Shown here one piece after another: positions 11,255 through 22,138 of a stretch of DNA of 64,000 nucleotides (positions are counted from its first letter, which is position 1; every line of letters begins with the position of its first letter). A model generated the notes under the pieces. The model saw only the letters and a program-made list of their open reading frames with translations. It was not told the origin of the DNA and searched no databases. The DNA comes from Platanthera guangdongensis (taxonomy: Eukaryota > Streptophyta > Magnoliopsida > Asparagales > Orchidaceae), in contig CM077147.1 in the NCBI GenBank assembly GCA_039583875.1, forward strand, positions 112,650,440 through 112,714,439, written 5' to 3'. The position numbers were made by a program, and so were the translations under genes.

Positions 11255-12132
11255 ATGTGTCGACACCCAGAGGGAAAGTGTCGACACTTAAGAAGACTTG
11301 TGTCGACACCCAGACAAGCAGTGTCGACACTTGGAGTCATTGTGTCGACACCTGGGATGCAGAGTCGACACCAGACAGAAAGTGTCGACACTTGGAGCTG
11401 TGTCGACACTCAGTGAAGAAAAGTGCAGAGAAGCTGTGTCGACACAAGGAGCTGTGTCGACACCCAGTGAAGCTGTGTCTACACCAGAAAGTGTCGACAC
11501 TTGGAGCTGTGTCGACACTCAGCAAAAGTCTGCAGAGACTAAGTTAAAGTGTCGACACTCAGAACAATGTGTCGACACTCAACAGAAAAGTCAGCACTTG
11601 AAGTATGTGTCGACACCCAGCACAATGTGTCGACACTCAGTTAAAGACTCTACACTTGAAGAAAGTGTCGACACAAGGAGCTGTGTCGACACTTAACAAA
11701 GATCAGAAAGATCAACAAAATTATTCTAAGTACAAGTGTCGACACTAAGGGAATGTGTCGACACTCAGCTGAAGTCTCAACAAAAAGAAGGTGTGTAGAC
11801 ACAAGGAGCTGTGTCGACACTCAACAAGTATCAACATAGAAGACTATGTGTCGACACCAAGAAGTAGTGTCGACACTTAACAGATTCAACACAAGAAGTT
11901 GTGTCGACACAAAGGTGATTTGTCGACACTTAGAAGAATTGAGTACAGATAGAAGATCAAGTACTTGTGTCGACACTCAAATTTCAGTATCGACACCTGA
12001 AGAAGAATCTGTGTCGAGACATACAAGGAGTTGTGTCGACACCTTGTAGACTTGTGTCGACACTTACACAACATGTGTCGACACTTGGACTATAAGTGTC
12101 GACACTTAAAGACAGAAAGTATCGACACTTTC
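11255..12132. repeat. GTGTCGACAC palindrome array, 28 exact copies, in the element B 5' LTR
   Basis: I counted 28 exact copies of the perfect 10-bp palindrome plus about six one- or two-base variants in 0.88 kb. Spacers are mostly 10-35 bp and only partly alike (GGAGCT before and CTCAG or CTTGG after the motif recur). The copy in the 3' LTR (22282-23158) restores the consensus at several sites that are mutated here, so the motif was more uniform at insertion. Confidence 0.93.
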
Positions 12133-12250
12133 CGACAGTTAGAGATTTTCAAGAAGTGACTGGATGACTTGACAGCTGCCGTTCCAGCCGGTTTACAGTA
12201 TCTCAGAAGTCAGTTATGGATCGGACCAGCCGGTTACCATGAAGAAGGCC

Positions 12251-12258
12251 TATAAATA
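12251..12258 (+). promoter_or_regulatory. TATA box of the element B 5' LTR
   Basis: TATAAATA, within the near-palindrome GGCCTATAAATAGGC, lies about 120 bases after the last palindrome of the array. The 3' LTR has the same box at 23278-23285. It probably sets the start of the genomic transcript. Confidence 0.75.
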
Positions 12259-12760
12259 GGCACCTACAGTTTACAGAAACAGTTGTTAGAGTAATTCAAG
12301 AGTGGTTCAGATTGATCACATTGTTGTAGAACAAGTTATCAAAGTGGTACCAAGAGTATCAACACAAGAAGATCTTGCAGTCCAAGTGCAGATCTAAGAA
12401 GTTGGAGAGAGAGGGCTCCATCCAAGAAATCAGCCTTTGGAACTAGGCTGAGAAGAAGGATTCAGATTCATTCTGGATCTTAAGTGGCAGAGGTCAAGGA
12501 GCTACTGCAGGAGGATTCAGTCTTATTCAGTTCTACTCAAGAAGCTTTGAATAAAGCTAAGTCAGATTGAATCCACCTGAGTTCTTCCAAGAACTCATCA
12601 AGAAACTCTCAACTCCCCTCTTTTATTTCTGAGTTGTTGAGTTAATATTTGTAATACATTTTTAACTTGTAGGATCCTTTGGATCTGAGTGAATTGTAAG
12701 CCTATAATTATAAAGGCTGAGGGTAGGGCTTGAGAGCCTGAGAGTAGGAGATTGAGATCT

Positions 12761-12840
12761 CTGAGTGTAGGCCTTGTTGGCTGAGTGTAGGCCTTGGTTG
12801 GCTGAGTGTAGGCCTTGATTGGCTGAGTGTAGGCTTTGGG
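12761..12840 (+). repeat. Four CTGAGTGTAGG units in the presumed R/U5 part of the element B LTR
   Basis: Units start at 12761, 12781, 12802 and 12823, a 20-21 bp period, each with a GCCTTG-TTGG-like tail. Related GTGTAGG units occur in the LTRs of A and G. Confidence 0.8.
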
Positions 12841-13160
12841 ATAAAGATGAGTTATAAGGCTTTGGGCCTGAGGTGTAGGAACCAATTTGGGTTCTGAGAC
12901 AGTGGAGGAGTTTGGCCGAATCTAGTACACTGCTAGATAGGCGAAGAGGTAAAGTGGATGTACCCATATCTTGGGGAACCACTATAAACCACTGTGTATA
13001 CTGTGCTGTGCTGTGATTGTTACTGTGTATGTTGTGTGTTTGCTGTGATAGAATAGTTAGAAATCTGTGTTATAAACTGTTGGCTGCCATTAAAGTTTAA
13101 AAAGGATTAGGTCACCTATTCACCCCCCCCTCTAGGTGTTTAGGTACCATATCTTTCAAG

Positions 13161-13176
13161 TGGTATCAAAGCGAGG
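13161..13176 (+). other. Primer binding site of element B
   Basis: TGGTATCAAAGCGAGG follows the LTR end by two bases; it matches initiator Met tRNA (TGGTATCAGAGC) with one G-to-A change. Confidence 0.9.
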
Positions 13177-13272
13177 TTCCTCAAAAAGGACTAACAGTCT
13201 AAGGAGATCCTGTTTGACAGATTCAGTGTAAGGCAAAACACAGATTCAAGAAATTCAAGAAAATCAAGAAAC

Positions 13273-15315
13273 ATGGGTTCCTCTGAGAATCACAAGGAAT
13301 TGGGTTCCATGAAATTGCCCATATGCAGGAAAGAGATCTTTGGGATCTGGAAGGAAAGGGTAAGGCTATTTATGGAGGCCTCAGACCCTAGAATCTACAT
13401 CACAGTAAAGGAAGGGCCCTATGTGCCCATGAAGATTTCAGTTCTAGATGCAAATCAGAGAACTCCAAAGGATTTCTCTGAGATGACTAAGGATGAGATT
13501 GTCCTAGCCACTATGGATAAGAGGGCACAAAACATTATAGTGAGTGCCATAGATGATGCAACATTTCAGAATCTTATACACTGTAAGACAGCCAAAGAAA
13601 TGTGGGACACTCTTATAGTGTATATGGAAGGATCTGAAGAAGTAAGACAAGATAGAAAATCCTTGCTAAATCAGGAGTATGAGAGTTTTAGACAAGGTAA
13701 AGGTGATAGCATAACTGAGTGCTACAAGAAGTTCTACAGAATAGTTAATGAACTCATGTCTTATGGAAGAGAGTTCAGTAACTATGAACTAAATGACAAG
13801 TTCCTAAGGTCCCTAACCAAAGATTGGGACACAAAGATCTGTGCCATTAGAGAAATGGCTAAGTTGGGGGAAATTCCTCCTCCTACACTGTTTGACAAGT
13901 TGTTGTCATATGAGATGCAGTTGACAGTGAGAAAAGAGGAGGAGAAATCAACAAGGACTGAGCACAAGGAAAGATCAGTTGCTTTCAAGACAGATGTCCC
14001 CAGGAAGTGCAGGAATAAATCACCAACTCCACCTCCAAAGATTGCTGAATCAGAGTCAGATGAAACAGTCAGCACCAAGTCAGAAAGCAGTGAAAGTGAT
14101 GAAGACTTTGCTGCTTTCACTAGACACTTTCAGAAGTTTTTGAAAAAGAAACAGTGGAGGTCAAGACCTTCTTCTTTAAAGGGAAATGAAGTCTTTTATC
14201 AGGAGAAAAAGCCTTCAAAGAAAGACAGGAAGAGGACAAAGTCAAGCAAGGCAACTGGATCTAAGATAGTGTGCTATTGCTGTAATAGACAGGGACATGT
14301 TATTGCAGATTGTCCAGAGAAGAGAAAGGAATCTAGTGACAGGAAAAAGACTCACTTCAAAGGCAAGAAAGAGAAGTCTTTTGTAGCCAAGAAGGAAAAG
14401 ACTCTATCAGAAATCTCTTCTTCAGAAACTGAGTCTGAGGCTGAAGCCTACATAGGGCTGTTTGCTGAAGAAGAAGAGGAAGAATTCATGCAGATCGTGG
14501 AGTCTATTTATGAACAAGAAGACAGTCAATGCCAAGGGCTAATGGCTTTGACAGAGAGTGCCAAAATCCTGGAGCAGCCAGGACCCAGTCAGGTACAAAG
14601 TTCATGTTTAAATTAAGTTTCATGTTCTAGTTCAGATTCAGATTCTTCTTCATCAAGTAATGAGAATGTATCTAAATCTGAGGATGATATTCATCAGCTT
14701 ATAGATGAATATAAGGTGCTGTTGCAGGCTTACAAGAAAAGCAAGACCCTAGCCAAAAGTCAGGCAAAGGAAATTGCTATTCTTAAAGCTGCAGCAACAG
14801 ATTTTGAGAAGTCTTTTGATCAAAAATTGAATGAGATAGCCAGGTTGAAGCACATAACAGTGATTCAAATGGGTACTATATCATTTAAAAATGATCAAAT
14901 CAAGAGTCTGGAGATCAATCTTCAGAAAGAGAGAGAGCTTGTTGCTAGGTTTTCTAAACCTAAGTCAGTGCTACCTATAATTGATGAATTTGTTCATCAT
15001 AAAGGCAAGGCTGGACTGGGCTTTATTAGACCTGCAGGGACTGAGCAGTCCAAGTCTAAGTCCAAGGGCAAAGCCCCAACATTCAACAAGGCTGCTGTAG
15101 ACAAGACAGCCAAGGCTGTACCTAAGCAAAGGTACAATAAGTTTGAATGTTGGTGTTGTGGCAAAGTTGGCCATTTTGCAGTGGACTGTTGGCACAATGC
15201 TAGTGCCAAAGTGAGTACCAAACTACCTGTTGGGAAGCCAGTGGGTAGCTTTGTCAGATTGCAGACTAACAAGTACCAAGGACCCAAGAATTATTTGGGT
15301 TCTAAGGTTCATTAA
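13273..15315 (+). pseudogene. gag: Element B gag, with an internal stop
   Basis: Starts at ATG 13273 (MGSSENHKELGSMKLPIC), about 95 bases after the primer site. Capsid region FGIWKERVRLFM and KEMWDTLIVYMEGS; first CCHC knuckle CYCCNRQGHVIADC near 14270-14315; acidic Ser-rich linker; coiled-coil-like segment about 14716-14960; second knuckle CWCCGKVGHFAVDC near 15150-15190. TAA at 14614-14616 splits the frame in the Ser-rich linker. The final TAA (15313-15315) is in the same frame as pol, separated from the protease Asp motif by about 15 codons. Confidence 0.9.
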
Positions 15316-18300
15316 TCTGTTTTGCAGGTGAGTCCAAGTGGCCATACCCCAACATGGTACTTGGACAGTGGATGTTCCAGACATATGACTGGAACTAGAA
15401 GATTACTAAAGGACTACATTCCAGTAAAAGATGGTCCAAAAGTAACCTTTGGTGGTTCTGAAAAAGGAATCATCAAAGGATTTGGTAACATTTCTACAAA
15501 CTTAGTTACCATTACTCAAGTGGCTTATGTTAAAGGGTTGAAACACAACCTAATAAGTATAAGTCAATTAAGTGATGTAGGGTATGACATCTCATTTATC
15601 AAAAATGGTTGTCATATCAAGAGGTCAAGTGATCAAGAGATCATTTTGACAGGTTATAGGAAGAGGAATGTCTACTACCTAGACATTATGGTTGAGAACA
15701 ATGGTTCTCCAGTTTGTCTTGTAGCTGATGAGACAGTCTCTCATTGTGTCAAATGGCACAAGAGGCTTGCCCATCTTAACTACAAGACTATTAGCAAACT
15801 CTTTAGCAAAGAGTTAGTGAGGAATGGTCCTCAAGTTAAGTGTGTCAAAGATGGTATTTGCTCAGCTTGTCAAAAGGGCAAGTAGACTAAATCCACCTTT
15901 AGAAGCATAGAAAACAAAGATGCTGTGAGGTGTTTATACCTCTTGCATATGGATCTCTTTGGTCCAATGCCAGTTCACAGCTTAGGTAGGAAGGTCTATA
16001 CCTTTGTAGTTGTAGATGACTACTCAAGGTTTTCCTAGGTGTTCTTCTTAAGACAGAAATCTGAAACACCTAGTGTCTTCTATAGCTTTGTCAAGCAAAC
16101 TCAGAATGAACTAAATAGTACAGTGGTCAAAATTAGAAGTGACCACGGTACTAAATTTTAGTCTGATAGCATGACAAAACTGTGTGAAGACTTTAGGATA
16201 TTTCAAGAATTCTCTTCACCTAGAACACCTCAGCAAAATGGCATTGCTGAGAGGAAGAATAGAACCTTGATAGAGGCTGGTAGGACCCTATTAAGTGATT
16301 CATCACTGCCAGAGTATTTCTGGGCTGAAGCAGTTAACACTGCATGCCATGTTATAAATAGGGCTACCATCACTAAAAGGCTAAATAAGACCCCCTATGA
16401 AGTTGTGAAAGGCAGGAAACCAAACCTATCCTATTTTAGGATCTTTGGTTGTAAATGCTTCATACTTAACAATGGGAAGTCTTACTTAACTAAGTTTGCT
16501 ACCAAGTCCCAAGAGGGAATTTTTGTTGGGTACAACAATAATAGTAGGCTTATAGAGTCTACAACTTGACTACACAAGTTGTAGAAGAATCAGTGCATGT
16601 AGTTTTTGATGAGACTAAACTTATTAATAATGAGTTGTCTAGTAGTGTATGCAGCCCCACAGATTTGACAAAGAAAATGGACAAGCTTACTATAGAAGAA
16701 GTTCCTGCTGCAAGACAGCAAGTAGAAGAAAGTAGCTGTTGTCCAGGGGGAGAACTACATGTGCCAATTGCTGAAGAAATAGAAGGAGTACAGCATGATG
16801 CAGATGCTGAAGTGGTTCAACCAGAAGTTAGGATGCCTCCAGCCCACAGGCATCTTAGAGATCATCCAGTAGAGCTGATTATTGGAGATCCAAGACAAGG
16901 AGTTCAAACCAGGAGTAGAAACATGAATGCAGCAATCTACTCCAGCTTTCTGTCACAAGTTGAACCTAAGAAGTTTGAAGAAGCAATACAAGATCCACAA
17001 TGGACTGAAGCAATGCAAGAAGAGCTTAACCAGTTCAAAAGATGCAAGGTCTGGGAATTAGTTCCTAAAACTAAAGACCACAATGTAATAGGAACTAAGT
17101 AGATCTATAGGAATAAGATGGATGAACAAGGGGTCATCATTAAGAATAAGGCTAGACTGGTTGCTAAAGGATATAGGCAAGAAGAAGGTATTGATTTTGA
17201 TCAAACCTTTGCTCCAGTAGCCAGACTGGAAGCCATAAGAATGTTCTTGGCCTATGCAACCTATCAAGGATTCAAGGTTTACCAAATGGATGTCAAGTCA
17301 GCATTCCTAAATGGTAATCTTAAAGAAGAAGTCTATGTGGAGCAGCCTTCAGGTTTTGTTGATCCAACTCTACCTCATCATGTCTATAGACTTAGGAAAG
17401 CTTTATATGGGTTAAAGCAAGCCCCTAGGGCTTGGTATGAAACCCTATCTAGTTTCCTCATTGAGAACAAATTCTCAAGGGGGAAAATAGATAAGACTAT
17501 ATTCCTTAGGGAATCTAGAGGCAAAGTCATACTAGTCCAAATATATGTAGATGACATTATATTTGGGTCTACTGAAAGCAGCCTTTGCAAAAAGTTTGCA
17601 AAACTTATGCAAAGTCAGTTTGAGATGAGTAGTATGAGAGAGCTGAAGTTTTTCTTGGGTCTCCAAGTTAAACAGACTGAAAGTGGTTTATCCATCTATC
17701 AGTCCAAGTTCACCCTAGAACTCATAAGGAAGTATGGTATGGATTCATCCAGTACCATGAAGACTCCTATGGGGTCAAGTATGTCTCTTAGCAAGGATGA
17801 TGCAGGGAAACCTGTAGATGAAACCTTATATAGAGGGATAGTTGGCTCCCTATTATACTTGACTGCTAGTAGACCTGACATCATGTATGCTACATGTGTT
17901 TGTGCCAGGTATCAAGCCTGCCCTAAAGAGTCTCATTTGACAGCAGTCAAAAGAATATTGAGATATCTAAAGGGCACTCCCTATCTAGGCCTCTGGTACC
18001 CTAGGAATGGAGATTTTGATGTAATAGGTTATTCAGATGCAGACTTTGCAGGATGCAAAGAAGATAGAAAGAGCACTACTGGAACCTGTCAATTCCTAGG
18101 TGGGAGACTAATTTCATGGAGTAGCAAAAAGCAAACCAGTGTGGCTATCTCCACAGCAAAGTCAGAGTATGTAGCTGCAGGAAGTTGCTGTGCTCAACTT
18201 CTGTGGATTCAACATCAGCTAGAGGACTATGGATTTCAGGTAAGTAGGACTCCACTTTTCTGTGATTCTACTAGTGCTATTTCAATAGCTAACAACCCTG

Positions 18301-18488
18301 TATCTCATAGTAGAACAAAACATATTGAGATTAAATATCATTTTCTTAGGGAGCATGTAGAAAGAGAAGATATTTTACTTGAATATGTTAAAACTTATAA
18401 TCAAATAGCTGATATGTTTACTAAGCCCCTAGAAGAAGCTAAGTTCAATAGATTCAAAATTGAACTAGGAATGTTAAACTTAGAGTAA
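15316..18488 (+). pseudogene. pol: Element B pol (protease, integrase, RT, RNase H), several nonsense codons
   Basis: Protease motif WYLDSGCSRHMTG (15355-15390), pre-integrase zinc motif (CSACQKGK near 15860), integrase LFGP / SDHGT / NGIAERKNR, RT with intact YVDDIIFG near 17545, RNase H DADFAG and FCD. Stops at 15883-15885, 16036-16038, 16159-16161 and 17100-17102 replace CAG or TGG codons seen in A. A one-base deletion near 16545 shifts the frame in the integrase tail. In RNase H the Glu of STAE-SEY is Lys (AAG at 18159-18161), a G-to-A change at a conserved acidic position. The enzyme would be inactive even if translated through. Confidence 0.92.
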
Positions 18489-18520
18489 GTTTACAGAATT
18501 AAAATTGGCTAAGTATAAAA

Positions 18521-18967
18521 GTGTCGACACATAGACAAGTCTATGTCGACACAGAATAGTGGTGTCGACACTTTAGGAAAAAGGTGTCGACACATCCAGG
18601 ATGTTGGTGTCGACACTTCTGAATGTTAGTGTCGACACATGACAAGTCGGTGTCGACACATTCAAAGTGGTGTCGACACTTATGTTTTACTCAGAATTTT
18701 CTAAGTAAAGTCTCGACAATATGTCGAGTTATGTTGTGTCGACACATAACCAAGTGTCGACACATAATATCTGTTGACTAAACTTGTGTCGACACATATG
18801 TGTCGAGACATTATAAGTCTGTGTCGACACTTATTGCCAGTGTCGACACATTTTAAGTTAGCTGTCCCGCCTGTTCATCTTCAAAATTAGAAAGGTATAA
18901 ATAGGGTTCTGTCTTTGTTTGTCGACACGCTTTCAAAGTTTCGAGACCAAAACTACTGTGTCGACAC
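18521..18967. repeat. GTGTCGACAC array between pol and ORF2 of element B, 13 exact copies
   Basis: Thirteen exact palindromes by eye plus variants (GTCTCGACA, TATGTCGAG, GTGTCGAGAC) fill the whole gap from the end of pol to just before the ORF2 ATG at 19002. TATAAATAG at 18896-18904 lies about 100 bases before the ATG and could be a promoter for a separate ORF2 transcript. Confidence 0.9.
18896..18904 (+). promoter_or_regulatory. Possible internal TATA box for ORF2 of element B
   Basis: TATAAATAG sits in AAAGGTATAAATAGGG, downstream of most of the palindrome array and about 100 bases before the ORF2 start. In element A the matching site reads GGTATAAATAGG on the minus strand near 2190-2179. 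Conservation in two copies supports function; no transcript evidence is available. Confidence 0.55.
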
Positions 18968-19001
18968 CTCTCTTTTCTAAAGACAAATTCTACAAACCCT
19001 A

Positions 19002-21839
19002 ATGGCACCTAAGCTTGAGGAGAACGTTAACGAAGGATATGAGCTTGTGCGCGGCGCGTTCGACGATGCTGATCAAGAAATCAAGGCCGTAGTAACCCTA
19101 GTCGCCGATTCTGGGTTAGAGTACTTAGTTTCAGAACCAACTAAGATATGGAAGAAGGAGGTTCTTGAATTCCTTAATGGAGCTACAGTAGATGAATCTG
19201 GATTCAGAATCAAATCCAGAGTTCATGGAACTAAGGTCAAGGTTTCACCTAAAAATCTGAGGAAGGTGCTCCAGCTACCAAAAACTCAAGATGAAGAAGA
19301 AATTACTACATCCAAGACCAGGGAAGCTCTAACCTGGTGTGGACTTGATCCAAAAATGAAGCTGGGTTCTGTATTTAACAGGAAAGGCATGAATAATCAA
19401 GGAAAGTTCATGTCTGAGATTGTGGGAAAGGTCTTACTCAGCAAGCCTGGAGGGCATGACAGAGTGTCTGCCTATATGTTTGGAATCATGATAAGGATCA
19501 TATTCACTCTGAAAACAGACTGGTCTATAGTGGTTTATGAGAAGATTAAAGAGAGCTTGAAGAAGCCAAATCTGGGCAGGATCATTAGTCTCTACCTAGC
19601 TGGTACTATACCAGAGGTAATGAATACTGCTGCAGGCAGCAAGATAAACCACATGAGAAAAATGGATCTAAGGATCTTTTCAAGATGGGACAGGGTGTTG
19701 TCAAAGGACATGCCAACCCCTGAGAAGACAGTTACTGAGAAGGAGATTCCCCCAAAGAAAAAGAGAAAAACTGCTCCAATGGCACAAGAGTCCTCCAGCA
19801 GTTCAGGGAGTGAAGAACATGTTGTTTTCACTCCTGATGATCAAGAGGAAGAGGCTGTAGTGAAATCTCCTGCTGCTCAAGAGGCTGCTGAGATCCAGGG
19901 GGAGCTGCCTGAAGCTATCCCCATCCATAAGGATCACAGCCAGGGGGAGCCTCCAGTTGTAGAATAACCATCTACACTGGACAGTGAGCAAGCCACCACC
20001 ATCATACAAGAGGTACTCACTGAACTCAACACCTTAGATTTTATTATAGAAGATGCTGATCTGTCTGATGTTAATCAGCAAACTCAGCTACCTAGTCAAG
20101 CTCCAGATGTTGTTATAAGAGACACATCTGCTGCTCCAGTTATTCCTGATATTGTGGTTGAAGAACCAAGAATTTCTCCAGCTTCTTCACCCCCTGAATA
20201 CACCATGGAAGATTTATTTCTAAATCTAGATCAAGCAGATTTTGACATGGACAAGGATGCTGATACAAGAGATAATGCTGCTGCTGAGGGGGAGCAAATG
20301 CAAGTTCTGGAAGAGCCTATAAGGCAAGAAACTGAGAAGGCACAATATGTGCAAGATGACAAGCCTCAAAGCCCTAAGGATAGGGTTGACATAGCCAGCA
20401 CTTCTGCCTCTGAAGATGAGGAGAGTGCTAGGGCAAAGAAGAAGAAATTGTATGTCTTTAAAAGGAGAAGTCAGAGTTATAAGAAAGCTCTGCAATCTAT
20501 AGCCCCACAGCCTATAGTTCAACAAGCTCCAACTGTTGATTATAGTGCATTAATGATTGCAATGCAGATTAAAATAGATGAACAAAGAAAAGCCATTGAG
20601 GCTTATGTTGATGCAGGGCACAGATCATTACAGTTTGATCTTGCCCAAGATATAAAGTCTATAAGGTTTGAAATGAACCTTAACAAAAAGGAAATGACTG
20701 ATTGCTTCCACAAAGGTGGAAATGCAGTGGTGTATTTGGCAACACACCAAGAGAAGATCAAGGCACAGGTGGATGATATAGCATTGAAACAAGGATATGT
20801 TCTTGAGAATCAATTAAGAATGAATGACAATTTGACTGCCTCCCATAATGCTATAGTCACTGAGTTGAAGAACAAGGCTGCTGAACCTTCTACATCTACT
20901 GCTGCTGCTAAAGCTGATTTTGATAAAGTATTCCAGGAAGAAATTTCTGCTGTAAAGACTGCTATCCAAGCCTCCCAGAAGGTCATATCTGAACAACTTC
21001 AAAAGCTAAAACCTTACTTTAAAGATGGAATCAGGTACTTGGATAGTCAGATCAGATTTCAAAAGGATGATGTCAGAGATCACATGGCTAGAGAAGTCAT
21101 AAAGGGGGAGAGAGCGTTAGTCAAGGCAAGTTCTGATCATGCAAAATGGATATCAAATTCAATTAGGACTACACTTGGATATCCTCCTCTGTGTGATGAC
21201 CAAGATGTTGCTGAATCAGGCATTAACCCTGCCTATCTTGGAGGTGAGCAACCAGAAGTAGCTCAGGTCATTTATCCACCTGCAGATTTTGAAATGATTC
21301 ATGCTGAGGTACAGACCATGTACAGCCCATCTGGGGGCAAGGACAATGTCCATATTGAAAAGGTTGTTCAACCTATATCTGAAGCCATGCAAGAGGCTCT
21401 ACAGAAAGAAGAAGAGACAAGGTTGTCAAAGAAGAGGTTTAGGGAACAAGCATAACAAAGGCCAGACTTTGAACAGTGGAGCCCTACCTCTAGGAATATA
21501 ATATTAACTGCCTGGAAAGCTGCCAAGGATAACACTCATGACAGGAACAAGTGGTTCTCTGAAGCAGAATGGAGAAAACATGAGATCAGGCAGGAAGCAA
21601 TAGTTCAGTATAGAATGAAGGCTAAGATGGGAAAGCTACCTCCTACTGCAGTGGAGCCTAGCAAGTACTTCCCTAAGCCATATCACTATTTTGAGAGGTA
21701 GAAGATCAAGGCATAAGAACTTAAAAAGAAAGATCTAAAAGGCAAGAAGCCTGCTGATGCTGAAACTATTGATGCCCCTGTCAAAGCTCAAGTCCAAGCT
21801 GGCAAGGGAATAGTTATCAAGGAACCTGACCAGAACTAG
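19002..21839 (+). pseudogene. Element B ORF2, about 945 codons with four in-frame stops
   Basis: ATG 19002 (MAPKLEENVNEGYELV) to TAG 21837-21839 (IVIKEPDQN end). Stops at 19965, 21453, 21699 and 21714; the 21699 stop replaces a CAG kept in element H. Parts: N-terminal conserved region about residues 30-230 (LEYLVSEP, RVHGTKVKVSPKNLRKVLQL, MSEIVGKVLLSKPGGHDR, LKKPNLGRIISLYLAG, MDLRIFSRWDRVL); basic PPKKKRK stretch, a possible nuclear localisation signal; acidic/Pro linker; a helical part (MQIKIDEQRKAIEAYVDAG, DLAQDIKSIRFEMN) likely to form coiled coils; C-terminal basic part with AWKAAKDN and KYFPKPYHYFER. No signal peptide or transmembrane segment. The E-type ORF2 (49351-52108) shares the IVGK...HD...GRI...RW spacing. 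Function unknown; a DNA- or chromatin-binding role is an inference. Confidence 0.8.
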
Positions 21840-22126
21840 ATTAAGAATTTTCTTGAAGTTTATGTTGTAATCTTTTGGATGTAACACATTTAGTAAACTT
21901 CTGAAAATGTATAAGACAGATATTAGAACAATATATGATTCATATATTTCATGTTTGTTCTGTGAATGTGTCTATTTCTTATTTGTTCTGTGTTGATGAA
22001 TGTGTATACATGTGTGATTTAATACATGTTATGTTTACCCTGCTGAATATAACCTGCTTTACATCATTTTGTAATTTTTAATTCTGAATGGTGTATATCA
22101 TTGACTAAGGGTTATGACTTCTCCAA

Positions 22127-22138
22127 ATAGGGGGAGAT
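22127..22138 (+). other. Polypurine tract of element B
   Basis: ATAGGGGGAGAT directly precedes the 3' LTR; it would prime plus-strand synthesis. The same tract precedes the 3' LTRs of E and J. Confidence 0.9.

Larger units (their letters stand above)
11112..13158 (+). repeat. 5' LTR of element B (2047 bp)
   Basis: Begins TGTTGGGTACATT and ends ATCTTTCA before the primer site. Contents: palindrome array 11255-12132 in U3, TATA box 12251-12258, CTGAGTGTAGGCCTTG tandem repeats 12761-12840, a conserved block about 12904-12989 (CTAG-rich, ending GGGGAACCACTATAAA), and the C-tract/CTCTAGG box about 13115-13140. Confidence 0.95.

Noticed and set aside
11298..11696. Open frame of 132 codons rich in VDT, CRH and VST, and many similar ones at 8916-9655, 11257-12074 and 22284-23101
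   Set aside because: They arise because GTGTCGACAC has no stop in any frame and reads VST, CRH or VDT on both strands. Frames overlap on both strands and follow the array only.
11255..12132. Resemblance to a CRISPR array (short palindromic repeats with unlike spacers)
   Set aside because: The repeat is only 10 bp, spacing is irregular, no cas genes exist, and the array is inside a plant LTR and duplicated in the other LTR.
15309..15326. A tiny intron from the gag end (AAG-GT...) to TTTTGCAG
   Set aside because: The GT to AG distance is about 20-45 bases in A, B and E, below any usual plant intron. Stop-codon readthrough fits better; a longer intron is left as a question.
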